64,000 nucleotides of DNA, taken from positions 5,022,001-5,086,000 of the forward strand of contig NZ_CP031030.1 in assembly GCF_003711225.1 (NCBI RefSeq), in the 5' to 3' direction. The translations under genes and the position numbers were made by a program. Below the pieces are notes generated by a model. That model was not told the origin of the DNA and searched no databases. It worked only from the letters and a program-made list of their open reading frames with translations. The DNA comes from Runella sp. SP2. Its GTDB lineage: Bacteria > Bacteroidota > Bacteroidia > Cytophagales > Spirosomataceae. The stretch's first letter is position 1, and every line of letters starts with the position of its first letter. Shown here one piece after another: positions 1 to 9,264 of the stretch.

Positions 1-1560
1 GTCAGGGAATTGCGTAAGGGCAAAAATCACTTCTTGTTCAGAAGCCGTTAGCGCTACCGTCGAGGCAGGTTTGTTCCAGTCAATGCCTAACTGCACCGCT
101 TTGCGCAACACCGAACGCGTACGGGCGTGGGTGTATTGAATAAACGGCCCCGTATGTCCGTGCAACTCCACCGATTCGGCAGGGTTGAACAACATCCGTT
201 TTTGCGGATCTACTTTCAACAAATAATACTTCAACGCCCCCAACCCAAGCATCGAGAACAGCTTTTGCTTTTCGGCCTCCGTAAAATCGTCGATTTTGCC
301 TTTGGCGTTGCCTTCTTCGGCAGCGGCGGCGGTTACTTCTGCTACGAGTTCGTCGGCGTCCACCACCGTTCCTTCCCGCGACTTCATTTTTCCTGATGGC
401 AAGTCCACCATTCCATAACTCAAGTGATAACAACCTTCGGCGTAAGTGCGACCGAGGCGTTTGAGAATGGCAAAAAGCACTTGGAAGTGATAATCCTGCT
501 CATTTCCAACGACCCAAATCGACTTATTGGTAGAAAAATCGGTAAACTTCAAATCCGTTGTGCCTAAGTCTTGGGTAATGTACACCGAGGTACCATCGCC
601 GCGCAGCACTAGCTTTTCGTCTAGCCCCTCTTCGGTCAAATCAATCCATACTGAATTATCGGGCTTTTTGAAAAACACACCTTTGGCCAAACCTTCTTCT
701 ACGGCATCTTTCCCGAGCAAGTACGTATTTGACTCGTAGTAGGTTTTGTCAAAACTCACCCCAATTTTCTGATACGTATCGTTAAAGCCCGCATACACCC
801 ACTCGTTCATGGTTTTCCAAAGCGTAACGGTGACCTCATCGCCCTGCTCCCATTTACGGAGCAATTCTTGGGCTTCGAGCATCCACGGCGCTTTTTTCTC
901 GGCTTCTTCTTTGGTCATTCCCTCCGCTACAAGGGTTTGGATTTGCTGTTTGTATTCTTTGTCAAACAACACGTAATATTTTCCAATCAAGTGATCACCT
1001 TTCATTTCCGCCGACTCAGGCGTTTCGCCGTTACCCAGTTTGGCATAGGCCAGCATCGACTTACAAATGTGAATCCCACGGTCGTTGACAAGGCAAGTTT
1101 TGATAACGTCGTAGCCGTTGGCTTTCAAAATACGGGCGACCGAATCCCCCAAAAAGTTATTCCGTAAGTGCCCCAAGTGCAGCGGTTTGTTGGTATTAGG
1201 CGAAGAAAACTCCACCATCACCGACTGTCCATTGGGAGCGGCAAAGCCAAAGTTTTCGTCGAGAGCCAAGGCATTAAGGGCGCCCACCCAGGCTGATTCG
1301 TCAATACTAAGGTTCAAAAACCCTTGTACAACGTTGAAGTTGCTCACTACTCCCGACTTTTCCAACACGTATGCCCCGAGCGCATTCCCGATTTCGACGG
1401 GAGGCTTGCGGAGGCTTTTGGTGTACGGGAACGTTACGAATGTATAAAAACCTTCAAAATCTTTTTTGGTAGGTTGAAGTGCGATTGTTGACTCTTCAAC
1501 ATTATAAATCTCCTTTAATGCACTTTGGAGAGAAGTTTTGATAATGGCTTCGATTTGCAT
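1..1560 (-). CDS. argS: Arginyl-tRNA synthetase, 3' end outside window
   Basis: Charges tRNA-Arg with arginine in the cytoplasm (class I aminoacyl-tRNA synthetase). The reading frame runs leftward from the ATG at 1558-1560 and is still open at position 1, so 520 residues are visible and roughly 70 C-terminal residues are missing compared with the usual length near 590. The N-terminal Arg-tRNA synthetase domain occupies about residues 1-85. The HIGH-type motif reads HLGH at residues 128-131. The KMSKS-equivalent reads KMKSREG near residue 390, and the start of the anticodon-binding helical domain follows (YTHARVRSVLRK). The gene is divergent from the secreted protein at 1708. No disruption is seen in the visible part. 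Confidence 0.95.
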   Translation of the reverse strand, partial: MQIEAIIKTSLQSALKEIYNVEESTIALQPTKKDFEGFYTFVTFPYTKSLRKPPVEIGNALGAYVLEKSGVVSNFNVVQGFLNLSIDESAWVGALNALALDENFGFAAPNGQSVMVEFSSPNTNKPLHLGHLRNNFLGDSVARILKANGYDVIKTCLVNDRGIHICKSMLAYAKLGNGETPESAEMKGDHLIGKYYVLFDKEYKQQIQTLVAEGMTKEEAEKKAPWMLEAQELLRKWEQGDEVTVTLWKTMNEWVYAGFNDTYQKIGVSFDKTYYESNTYLLGKDAVEEGLAKGVFFKKPDNSVWIDLTEEGLDEKLVLRGDGTSVYITQDLGTTDLKFTDFSTNKSIWVVGNEQDYHFQVLFAILKRLGRTYAEGCYHLSYGMVDLPSGKMKSREGTVVDADELVAEVTAAAAEEGNAKGKIDDFTEAEKQKLFSMLGLGALKYYLLKVDPQKRMLFNPAESVELHGHTGPFIQYTHARTRSVLRKAVQLGIDWNKPASTVALTASEQEVIFALTQFPD

Positions 1561-1707
1561 AAGACGTGGTTCGTTGGTCTGCCTTCTAGTGTTAGTTGGC
1601 AACTTAAATAAGCCGCAAAAGTACGGCAAATTCGACAAGCAAATACTTGTATTCCCAAAAATTGGTTCTATTTTCGTATCATTCTCCACATTTAGCTTTG
1701 CCATGAA

Positions 1708-3237
1708 ATGAAAAATAAGGTAGTTACCCTCCTATTATTGGTCATCAGTTGGCTAACACTCCCTGCATCGGCGCAGTTGGAACAGTCAGTGCGTTTAGAA
1801 TTTAAAGTAAACCAAAGCCTCGAAGAATACTTCGACGTCACTCCTTTGGACGAAGATGGGCTGCTGGTAACCCAGCGTAAAGAAGAATATTTTAAAAAAG
1901 AAAAATGGACTTTCTACCGATTCGACAACTTACTCAAACAGCGGTGGATGTCAGAATTTACGTTAGAAGACCAGCTTCACCCGATTAAGTCATACCACAA
2001 TCAGCACTTTTTGTATTGGTTGCTTCAAGAAACCGATACCGACAAGGTAATGGTACTGCGTCTTGACCTTCAAAATGGCGAAACCGAAACCTTCAAAGGA
2101 GATTTGCACACCCGCGCCGACATTGTTCACTTCAAAGTGCTTGGTAATGTGGCTTTTATTGGTGGTTACCACAACAGCCGCCCCATGGTAATGGCTTTTT
2201 CATTTTTTGACAAAAGTGTGAAAGCACTGCCGTTTTTGTACACCACCAATACCGAAATCAGCAACCTCGAACTTGACGAACAGCAAAATCAGCTTCATGT
2301 GTTGCTTTACACAACCAAACGCGGCGATTGCCATTTTTCCATCAAAACTTACTCGTACGAAGGCAAACTCGTCAAAACCACCGCCATGCCTTTTGAAAAT
2401 GATAACGGACTGATTACGGGAAAAATCTTACCACTCGACGAATCGTCGTCGCTTATTGTTGGCAATTATGCCCAAGGTTGTACACAATATTCGCAAGGAT
2501 TGTATTTTTCTAGAATCAAAGATGCCGAACCAGAAGGTTTTCAGTGGGTTGATTTTTCTAAACTAGAAAACTTCTTTAACTACCTCAAACCCAAGCGCAA
2601 ACAACGTGTAGTCGAAAAAATTTCTAAACAGAAAGAAGAAGGAAAAGAGCCCAAGTTCCGTTACCGAATGCTGGTACACGACATCATTAAAAATGGGGAG
2701 GAATTTATCCTAGTCGCCGAAGTTTACTATCCTGTTTATAAAAGTGGGAATATGTATTATGGCGGGGGGCGGTCAAATATTCACCGCGAATATGATGCTT
2801 TTCGATACACCCACGCCATCGTTTGTGGGTTCGATAAATCAGGAAAGCTGCTCTGGGACAACTGCTTTGCCCTCGAAAACGTCGAGAATATTGAGCTTTT
2901 GCCAATGGTACAAGTCACCCGACGCGATGGGCTGCTGGTCTTGGCCTATCCCAAAGAAGAAAAAATTCATACGGAGGTCATCGAGCGCAGTCGCGTAGTA
3001 CGAGAAAAAGAAATCCACGAACTAAAAACCGCCGTTGAAGGTGAAAAAATTGTTGACAGTGAGCAAGGCGTATTAGCAGCTTGGTACGACCGTTTTTTTG
3101 TGGCGTACGGATACCAGAAAGTGGGCGGAGAAAAGTGGGCAAGCGGTTCTCGCGACGTTTTTTATGTTAACAAACTCTCATACGACCCCAACGCTCCCCG
3201 CCCCGACGCCAAAGAAGAAGCTAAAAAAGAGAATTAA
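1708..3237 (+). CDS. Secreted protein of unknown function
   Basis: A 509-residue protein with a clear signal peptide (hydrophobic run ending PASAQ, cleavage near residue 22), so it is probably periplasmic or exported. I do not recognise the family. The body is rich in short beta-strand-like stretches and aromatic residues, including a Tyr/Gly-rich segment (MYYGGGRSN) near residue 350. This would suit a beta-propeller or beta-sandwich, which is inference only. The C-terminal tail is Lys/Glu-rich. There is no lipobox and no type IX sorting domain. Its stop overlaps the stop of the convergent methylase gene by 4 bp, so the two transcripts probably collide. Confidence 0.75.
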   Translation: MKNKVVTLLLLVISWLTLPASAQLEQSVRLEFKVNQSLEEYFDVTPLDEDGLLVTQRKEEYFKKEKWTFYRFDNLLKQRWMSEFTLEDQLHPIKSYHNQHFLYWLLQETDTDKVMVLRLDLQNGETETFKGDLHTRADIVHFKVLGNVAFIGGYHNSRPMVMAFSFFDKSVKALPFLYTTNTEISNLELDEQQNQLHVLLYTTKRGDCHFSIKTYSYEGKLVKTTAMPFENDNGLITGKILPLDESSSLIVGNYAQGCTQYSQGLYFSRIKDAEPEGFQWVDFSKLENFFNYLKPKRKQRVVEKISKQKEEGKEPKFRYRMLVHDIIKNGEEFILVAEVYYPVYKSGNMYYGGGRSNIHREYDAFRYTHAIVCGFDKSGKLLWDNCFALENVENIELLPMVQVTRRDGLLVLAYPKEEKIHTEVIERSRVVREKEIHELKTAVEGEKIVDSEQGVLAAWYDRFFVAYGYQKVGGEKWASGSRDVFYVNKLSYDPNAPRPDAKEEAKKEN

Positions 3238-4241
3238 CGTAACCTCAGCTTTTCCAGCACTTTTTCGGCCGTTGCCTGAATGGCAGGGATAGCTACTGAG
3301 TTGCCAAACTGTTTATAAGCCGAAATATCGGCCACTACAATTTGGAAATCTTCAGGGAAACCCTGTAAACGTGCCCATTCGCGCGGAGTCATTTTTCGGA
3401 TTCCCTCCCGATTTATTTCGCTTTTGATGCGCGTTTGGGGCGTAAAATCTGTGAGCCGATGATCATGCACGAGGTTTCGTTCACGCCCCATGCCACCCAC
3501 CACGATGGCATTGGCCACGCCCTCGTCTGAGATAATTTCGTAACCAAAACCGTTCCCTTTGCTCTCGTGGCGTTTTCTATGGTTAATCAACGTTTGTAAA
3601 TACTGAGTCGATAAGTAATATTTTGCCGAAACAGGCTGTGGCTCTTTTACGTCTCCAAACACGGCTGCTGAGTTGGTAGGCGCGGGATAACCAAACGAAT
3701 CCACGCCCAAATCACCACGAAATCCCACAATAAAAATACGTTCCCGATTTTGAGGCACGCCAAAATCACGCGCATTGATTACGCGAGGTTCGGGCACAAA
3801 ATAGCCTAAGTCATCGCGCAGTGTCGTAAGAATTGTGGCCAGGGTCTTTCCTTTGTCGTGCGTTCGTAACCCTTTGACATTTTCTAAAAAAAACGCTTTT
3901 GGTCGTTTTCGTTGAATGACATCGGCTACGTCAAAAAACAACGTTCCTCGCGTATCTTCAAAACCACCTCGCCGCCCCGCAATCGAAAATGCCTGACACG
4001 GAAACCCCGCACACAACACATCAAAGCCGTCGGGAATATGCGCTTTGGTCGCTTCGAGCGTGATGTCGCCGTAGGGACATTCGCCAAAATTAGCCTCGTA
4101 CGTTTTTTGGGCTTGTACATCCCATTCACTACTAAATACACAGCGTCCACCCAAGCTTTGTAGGGCAATACGAAAACCACCAATTCCCGCAAATAAGTCG
4201 ATAAAAGTAAACCAAGGTGTTTCGGAAGCATCCAGTCGCAT
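3234..4241 (-). CDS. DNA (cytosine-5) methyltransferase, orphan Dcm type
   Basis: Transfers a methyl group from S-adenosylmethionine to C5 of cytosine in a specific DNA site. The conserved motifs are in order over 335 residues: motif I DLFAGIGG (15-22), motif IV with catalytic Cys82 in PCQ, motif VI ENV (120-122), motif VIII QNRERIFIVG (164-173), a target-recognition segment (about 200-285) and motif X with GNSV (313-316). The GNGFGYEI stretch (229-236) resembles the equivalent part of E. coli Dcm and EcoRII-type enzymes, so a CCNGG-like target is possible but unproven. No restriction endonuclease or Vsr repair gene lies beside it. Its start is 7 bp after the stop of the upstream membrane protein, so the two are probably cotranscribed. 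Confidence 0.92.
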   Translation of the reverse strand: MRLDASETPWFTFIDLFAGIGGFRIALQSLGGRCVFSSEWDVQAQKTYEANFGECPYGDITLEATKAHIPDGFDVLCAGFPCQAFSIAGRRGGFEDTRGTLFFDVADVIQRKRPKAFFLENVKGLRTHDKGKTLATILTTLRDDLGYFVPEPRVINARDFGVPQNRERIFIVGFRGDLGVDSFGYPAPTNSAAVFGDVKEPQPVSAKYYLSTQYLQTLINHRKRHESKGNGFGYEIISDEGVANAIVVGGMGRERNLVHDHRLTDFTPQTRIKSEINREGIRKMTPREWARLQGFPEDFQIVVADISAYKQFGNSVAIPAIQATAEKVLEKLRLR

Positions 4242-4248
4242 AAAAAAG

Positions 4249-4695
4249 TTAATTTTTGAGCACCAGCCACACGCCGCCCATGATCAGCGCAATGCCCAGT
4301 ACTCGCCACGCATTGATGGGATGCACCGCAAAGCCCACCCACCCAAAGTGGTCTATAAGTACACCTGCCACCAGCTGCCCCGCAATAATCAGGCACAGCA
4401 AATTGGCAGGACCAATGTCTTTGACAATAAAAATAACCGTGAGTACATAAAACGCCCCGCAAGCCCCTCCTAGCCATTTCCACCAAGCAATACTGCGTAG
4501 GGTATCCCACGAGGGCATGGGGGCTTTGTTGAACAAAGCATAGCAAACCAGCAAGCCAACCAGCCCCGTCACAAACGAGATGATGGATGAAAGAATGGGG
4601 TTTTGAGTCGCCAACCGAAGCTGAGAGTTCACTCCCGACTGAAAGGTGTTGGTCACGCCAATCAAAAAAGCTAAAAGCAGAAAAAAGTAATACAT
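4249..4695 (-). CDS. DMT-superfamily membrane protein (YdcZ/DUF606 type)
   Basis: A 148-residue inner-membrane protein with about five hydrophobic segments and few loops. It matches in length and pattern the YdcZ/DUF606 small relatives of drug/metabolite transporters; the GVNSQLR segment after the first membrane helix is typical. Substrate unknown. Such half-size proteins are thought to work as dimers (family knowledge). It lies directly upstream of the cytosine methylase on the same strand. There is no functional link that I can see, so the shared transcript may be incidental. Confidence 0.8.
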   Translation of the reverse strand: MYYFFLLLAFLIGVTNTFQSGVNSQLRLATQNPILSSIISFVTGLVGLLVCYALFNKAPMPSWDTLRSIAWWKWLGGACGAFYVLTVIFIVKDIGPANLLCLIIAGQLVAGVLIDHFGWVGFAVHPINAWRVLGIALIMGGVWLVLKN

Positions 4696-4758
4696 GGGAA
4701 GCTGTCGTTGAATCTCACGTACAAACTTCCCAAAAATATGTTGGAATAAAAAGCGCGG

Positions 4759-6006
4759 CTATTTTGAACGGATGGCCTCTACGGGGTCCATTCGAGCAGC
4801 TCCAAGGGCAGGAACGATGCCTGCTACTACCCCAATGATGCTCGACACACTGAGCCCGAGAATGATATTTTGGGGGGAAAGAATAATATCCAAACTTCCT
4901 AACGAAATGAAAGACAGCAAATACACCAGTCCAATGCCCACCAAACCACCAATTAAGCTCAAGAAAATGGCTTCAAACAAAAATTGGAACAAGATAAAAT
5001 AGTTCTTTGCGCCCAATGATTTCTGAATCCCGATGAGGTTGGTACGTTCTTTGACCGATACAAACATGATATTGGCGATGCCAAAACCACCTACCAAAAT
5101 CGAGAAGCTACCAATGACCCATCCAGCAATGGTAATCACCCCAAATACCCCCGATACAGCTTTGGTTGCTGCTTCGGGGCGGTTGATGGAAAAATTGGTA
5201 GTTTGGGTAGGTTTAAGCCCTCTTTTGGTACGCAACAATCCTATAATCTCCGCTTCTAGCTCCACTTGCCCTTCATCTTCAGGTTTTCCTTTCACCACAA
5301 TATCGACGCTGTTTTCAACCCGATTTTGAAACGACTTGGCAAAGGTCAAATACGGCAACAACACCTTGGTATCGGGATTACCCGCAATATCGAACAGGCT
5401 TTTTCCTTTTTTCTTCTGAACCCCCACAATCATGTACTTTAAACCCTTGATTTTAAAGCTTTTTCCCGTCGGGTCAGGGTCACTTGGGAAGAGATTTTCG
5501 GCGATTTCTGCCCCGATAATGGCCACACTGCGCCCTGCATCCACTTCTTGTGGGGTAAAGTAGCGGCCTTTTTCTACAGTTACTTCCGAAACTTTGTTGT
5601 ATTCGTACGACACCCCTTGAAGAAGCGCATCCATGCTATTATTGCCATTTTTTGCCGTCAATCCCCCTTTAAAATCCATCACAACGGTAGCTTCTGCTCC
5701 TTCGATACGTTCGGCCAAAAATTTAAAATCGCTGTAGGAAGTTTCTGGCCATTGAAAATATTTCCACCACTGGTATTCGCCCCCAAAACCCCAAGGCCAT
5801 TTTTGGACATAAAGTACGTCGGTACCGATTTCGGCCAAGCTCTGACGGATATTTTTTTCCAACGAATCAACGATGGTAAATACGCCCACAATCGCAAAAA
5901 TCCCTACGGTTACTCCCAACAAAGAAAGGGTAGTACGAAGAATATTTGAGCGAAGTGCTTGCCAAGCAAAACGCAAACTCTCAAAGGTTTGTCGAAAAAA
6001 CTTCAT
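4759..6006 (-). CDS. ABC transporter permease, MacB/FtsX type
   Basis: A 415-residue integral membrane protein with the layout of MacB-type permeases. One membrane helix lies near residues 20-45 (TLSLLGVTVGIFAIVGV), then a large periplasmic core domain (about 50-245), then three C-terminal helices forming the FtsX domain (about 290-405) that ends VPALGAARMDPVEAIRSK, a very typical end. These permeases couple a cytoplasmic ATPase to extrusion of substrates or lipoproteins by conformational change. The partner ATPase and periplasmic adaptor are not in this window. The gene is separated from the neighbouring methylase operon by 63 bp. Confidence 0.9.
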   Translation of the reverse strand: MKFFRQTFESLRFAWQALRSNILRTTLSLLGVTVGIFAIVGVFTIVDSLEKNIRQSLAEIGTDVLYVQKWPWGFGGEYQWWKYFQWPETSYSDFKFLAERIEGAEATVVMDFKGGLTAKNGNNSMDALLQGVSYEYNKVSEVTVEKGRYFTPQEVDAGRSVAIIGAEIAENLFPSDPDPTGKSFKIKGLKYMIVGVQKKKGKSLFDIAGNPDTKVLLPYLTFAKSFQNRVENSVDIVVKGKPEDEGQVELEAEIIGLLRTKRGLKPTQTTNFSINRPEAATKAVSGVFGVITIAGWVIGSFSILVGGFGIANIMFVSVKERTNLIGIQKSLGAKNYFILFQFLFEAIFLSLIGGLVGIGLVYLLSFISLGSLDIILSPQNIILGLSVSSIIGVVAGIVPALGAARMDPVEAIRSK

Positions 6007-6205
6007 GGCCGCTAATAGTTAAGTTGTTACGGAATTTTCGGTACAGAAAACAAAATTCGATTTATGACGCTTTTTTCGCAAACATTTTACACAAGTGGCA
6101 ATCCCGTAGTTTAATTGGTGACGATAAAAGTGGCGTTGGATGTAGTACCAATTCAGAAATTTAGATTTTCTTTGCAGGAAACTCATAGTTAGCACAGTCT
6201 ATTGT

Positions 6206-7000
6206 ATGAAAATCAGTACCAATTCGCGCACAGACCTTTATGTACATATTGCTCTGGTAGTAGCTCTGGTTGTGGCATTATTTTTGGGGTTCTTTTTCGT
6301 GTATTTACCTTTTACAACCAATCACGGACAAAGTATCACGGTGCCTGACCTCAAAGGCATGACCTTAGACCAAATTGAAGACTATCTCGATGAGCGTAAT
6401 CTTCGGTATGAAGTGGCCGATTGTACGTTTGTCGTTGGGCAGAAGCCGCTCAGTGTCATCCGACAACATCCCAAAGCAGGAATGCGGGTAAAAGAAGGGC
6501 GGAAGTTGTATTTGTACATTACGACCCTCAATGCGCCTAATGTAAAAATGTCGCAGCTAGTGGATCGCACCAAAAACAGCGCCATCGCCGAGCTAAAACG
6601 TCTTGGGTTAATGTTAGGTCGTATCAATTACATACCTGACCCCGCCCACGATGCTGTGCTAGAACAATTGTACAACGGCAAGCCCATTTTGCCAGGAACA
6701 TTGATTCCGCAGGGTTCTAAAATAGATCTTAACCTAGGAGATGGCATCGGGAATACTGAATTTGATGTTCCTGACGTTGTAGGTAAAACACTCGAAGATG
6801 CCCTTTTTGTCTTAAAAGGCTCCAACTTAGGAAAACCACTTATTCAATACGTGGATGACCCAAGTCAACCGCCTGGGACTGTCGTACGACAAAACCCTGA
6901 GGCGGGAGCAGGCAACAAAATCCACGTCGGCGATATCATCGACTTGTGGGTAGTCGGGTCGCCAGATACGCAACAGCAACCACAGAATGAACAACTTTAG
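6206..7000 (+). CDS. Membrane-anchored PASTA-domain protein
   Basis: A 264-residue protein with a short cytoplasmic N-terminus, one membrane helix (about residues 14-36) and three extracytoplasmic PASTA domains (about 43-110, 112-183 and 187-252). Each has the usual VPDLKGMTLDQ / VPDVVGKTLEDA start and the RQHPKAG / RQNPEAG turn. PASTA domains bind peptidoglycan fragments in kinases and penicillin-binding proteins. Here there is no kinase or transpeptidase domain, so it may be a wall-sensing or scaffold protein (inference). Its 3' end overlaps the possible upstream start of the next gene. The C-terminus is Gln/Asn-rich. Confidence 0.9.
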   Translation: MKISTNSRTDLYVHIALVVALVVALFLGFFFVYLPFTTNHGQSITVPDLKGMTLDQIEDYLDERNLRYEVADCTFVVGQKPLSVIRQHPKAGMRVKEGRKLYLYITTLNAPNVKMSQLVDRTKNSAIAELKRLGLMLGRINYIPDPAHDAVLEQLYNGKPILPGTLIPQGSKIDLNLGDGIGNTEFDVPDVVGKTLEDALFVLKGSNLGKPLIQYVDDPSQPPGTVVRQNPEAGAGNKIHVGDIIDLWVVGSPDTQQQPQNEQL

Positions 7001-7070
7001 AAGTAACGTAACAGTGCAGAAAGGTAGCCATCGCGGCAAGTCATTTATTACGAGAGATAGGGTATTAAAC

Positions 7071-8900
7071 ATGTCCCTATCTCTTCTCTTTTTCATTGGG
7101 ATGCTCCCAACCGTAGCCGCTCAGTGGGTCGTCGTACCAGTTGGGTCGTCGGTTTCTACAAGCCCCCAAAAAGCAGCGCGTACCCAAGCGCTTACATTGC
7201 CTTTTTTTGACGATTTTTCATTATCAACCAATGGCCACCCTGACCCTACTTTGTGGCAAAACGGTGGCACCTATGTAAACAACACCTTGACAATAGGGCA
7301 GCCTACTCTCAATGTCGTTACCTTCGATGGCGCAGACGCCACAGGTCGCCCTTATAACTTGACGAGCCCCTTCGCGCAAGGCTATGGTGATACGCTTACT
7401 TCTCAGCCCATTGATTTATCTTCGATTAAAGATACATCTACTTATTTAAGTTTTTATGCACAGTTGCGCGGCCTAGGCGAACTTCCAGACTCGACCGATT
7501 TTCTTCATTTGTATTTTCTAAATCAGCAAGGCGAATGGAAAAATGTGTGGAAAAAAGAAGGAGGAAAGCCTAACAATAATTTTAACTACACCAAACTAGC
7601 CCTTCAGGCTGAATACCTACATTCCAACTTCCAGTTTCGCTTTATTTCTTACGGCCGTCTATCGGGGCAGTTTGACATGTGGCACTTGGATTATGTTTAT
7701 CTCAACAACAATCGTCAGCTCCCTGATCAATTCATCAAAGACGTTGCGTATCGGCTTCCCGTCAATTCATTCTTAAAGCGCTATACAGCCATGCCAATCA
7801 AACAATACTTGGCCCGCTCCATTGCCGAAACCACAGACTCCCTAAAGAGCGACCTCAATAACCTCTTTAATAGTTTTAACCCAATTACCGTTTCATATAC
7901 AGTTCGAGATATTGCCAACAATCGTTTGTACATAGATTTTACCCAATCGCCCGAAAACATTTCTTCATTGTCTCAAAGACCCGTTATTTTTAAGCCTACA
8001 CCCATCTCTTTCTCGGATACCCTTAAAAGAGTGGTCTTGAAAACACAGTTTAAAGTACTGACAACGGACAACCAAAACTCGTCCATTCCAGGCATTGACT
8101 TACGCCGCAATGATAGTATTTCGAGCATAACAGAGCTTTCTGATTACTATGCCTACGACGATGGCAGTGCCGAAAGTGCGGTTTATTTCAACCGTTCGTT
8201 GGGGCGTACTGCGGTTCGGTTTACGGTCAATACCCCTGATAACCTTTCGGGAGTTCGTATGAATATCGTACCAATTGTAAAAGATGTTTCGGGACAATCC
8301 ATCACAATTCAAGTGTGGAGCAGTGAAAGTGGGCGTCCTAAAAGTATTTTGTACCAAAAAGCCTATAAAGTATCATATCCTGCCCACTTTAATGAGTTCA
8401 TTGAATTCCCGTTCGATTATGGCGTGGCCGTGCGTGATACATTTTACGTTGGCTGGCTTCAAATTGGGCAAGATGGCATTCCCGTTGGCCTCGACCGCAA
8501 CAATGCTAACGAGGACAAAATATTTATCAATTCTGGACAAGAGTGGGTTCCTTATACGAGTTTCAAAAACGACGCGAGTTTGGCCTATTTTCAAGGAAGT
8601 CTGATGCTACGCCCTGTGTTAGGAACCGTAAAATCATCTGACCCATTAACCTCTGTCGAACCCACCGAAGAAGCCGAATGGGAGGTATATCCGAACCCTA
8701 CGCGAGGCAGTGTAAGTTGGAATTCGGGGGATGTAAAATACATTGAAGTATATCAACTCAACGGTACACGATTGCGTTCTCAGCCTGTTCAGCCCGCCGA
8801 GCGCAGCATTGATTTGACACCGTTAGGCGATGGAATTTATTTTTTACGGCTTTCCAACGAAAAGAAAACTGTCGTGAAGAAAATTTTGTTGAGCAAATAA
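7071..8900 (+). CDS. Secreted protein with type IX sorting domain
   Basis: Exported cargo of the type IX secretion system. The start chosen is the ATG at 7071 (609 residues), because a normal signal peptide begins there (MSLSLLFFIGMLPTVAA, then QW). An in-frame ATG at 6987 would add 28 polar residues and overlap the previous gene by 14 bp. The large middle part holds predicted beta-sandwich material without a family I recognise. The last 75 residues form a type A sorting domain, with WEVYPNPTRG near the start and IYFLRLSNEKKTVVKKILLSK-like end. Such proteins cross the outer membrane and are anchored or released. It is tandem with the PASTA gene and the rhodanese gene. Confidence 0.88.
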   Translation: MSLSLLFFIGMLPTVAAQWVVVPVGSSVSTSPQKAARTQALTLPFFDDFSLSTNGHPDPTLWQNGGTYVNNTLTIGQPTLNVVTFDGADATGRPYNLTSPFAQGYGDTLTSQPIDLSSIKDTSTYLSFYAQLRGLGELPDSTDFLHLYFLNQQGEWKNVWKKEGGKPNNNFNYTKLALQAEYLHSNFQFRFISYGRLSGQFDMWHLDYVYLNNNRQLPDQFIKDVAYRLPVNSFLKRYTAMPIKQYLARSIAETTDSLKSDLNNLFNSFNPITVSYTVRDIANNRLYIDFTQSPENISSLSQRPVIFKPTPISFSDTLKRVVLKTQFKVLTTDNQNSSIPGIDLRRNDSISSITELSDYYAYDDGSAESAVYFNRSLGRTAVRFTVNTPDNLSGVRMNIVPIVKDVSGQSITIQVWSSESGRPKSILYQKAYKVSYPAHFNEFIEFPFDYGVAVRDTFYVGWLQIGQDGIPVGLDRNNANEDKIFINSGQEWVPYTSFKNDASLAYFQGSLMLRPVLGTVKSSDPLTSVEPTEEAEWEVYPNPTRGSVSWNSGDVKYIEVYQLNGTRLRSQPVQPAERSIDLTPLGDGIYFLRLSNEKKTVVKKILLSK

Positions 8901-8913
8901 ATTAAGAACAACG

Positions 8914-9210
8914 ATGGATATTACAGTAGAAGAACTAAAACAACGCATCGAAAGCGGCGAAGAAATCAACCTCATTGATGTCCGCGAAGATTACGAATAC
9001 GAAGCCGATAACATTGGAGGCTTGTTGATTCCATTGGGAGACCTTCCGCATCGCCTCTCAGAAATCGACCACCTCAAGGAGCAAGAGGTATTGGTACACT
9101 GCCGCTCAGGCAAGCGTAGCGAAACCGCCCAACGTTTTATGCAAAGCCAAGGCTTTACGAATGTTCGTAACGTCATTGGTGGCATTCTTGCTTACAACGA
9201 ACTTGACTAA
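8914..9210 (+). CDS. Rhodanese-like domain protein
   Basis: A 98-residue single-domain rhodanese, the usual size for the stand-alone form. It has the N-terminal LIDVRE motif, the conserved HCRSGKRS active-site loop with Cys63 (persulfide carrier), and a C-terminal NVIGGILAY segment. It probably moves sulfane sulfur in the cytoplasm; the acceptor is unknown. It starts 13 bp after the T9SS cargo gene and may share its transcript, which then ends at the strong hairpin at 9231-9261. Confidence 0.92.
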   Translation: MDITVEELKQRIESGEEINLIDVREDYEYEADNIGGLLIPLGDLPHRLSEIDHLKEQEVLVHCRSGKRSETAQRFMQSQGFTNVRNVIGGILAYNELD

Positions 9211-9230
9211 GCTTGGCTTTATGCCATAAC

Positions 9231-9261
9231 AAAAACGGGGAGCTTTACACTCCCCGTTTTT
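9231..9261. terminator. Bidirectional rho-independent terminator
   Basis: A perfect 12-bp inverted repeat (AAAAACGGGGAG / CTCCCCGTTTTT) with a 7-nt loop sits between the convergent rhodanese and frr genes. A-runs on one side and T-runs on the other let it work on both strands. Confidence 0.9.
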
Positions 9262-9264
9262 GTT

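Noticed and set aside
80-433. Arg-rich protein-like frame on the minus strand near the left edge
   Set aside because: It lies in another frame of argS, which covers the whole region with intact synthetase motifs.
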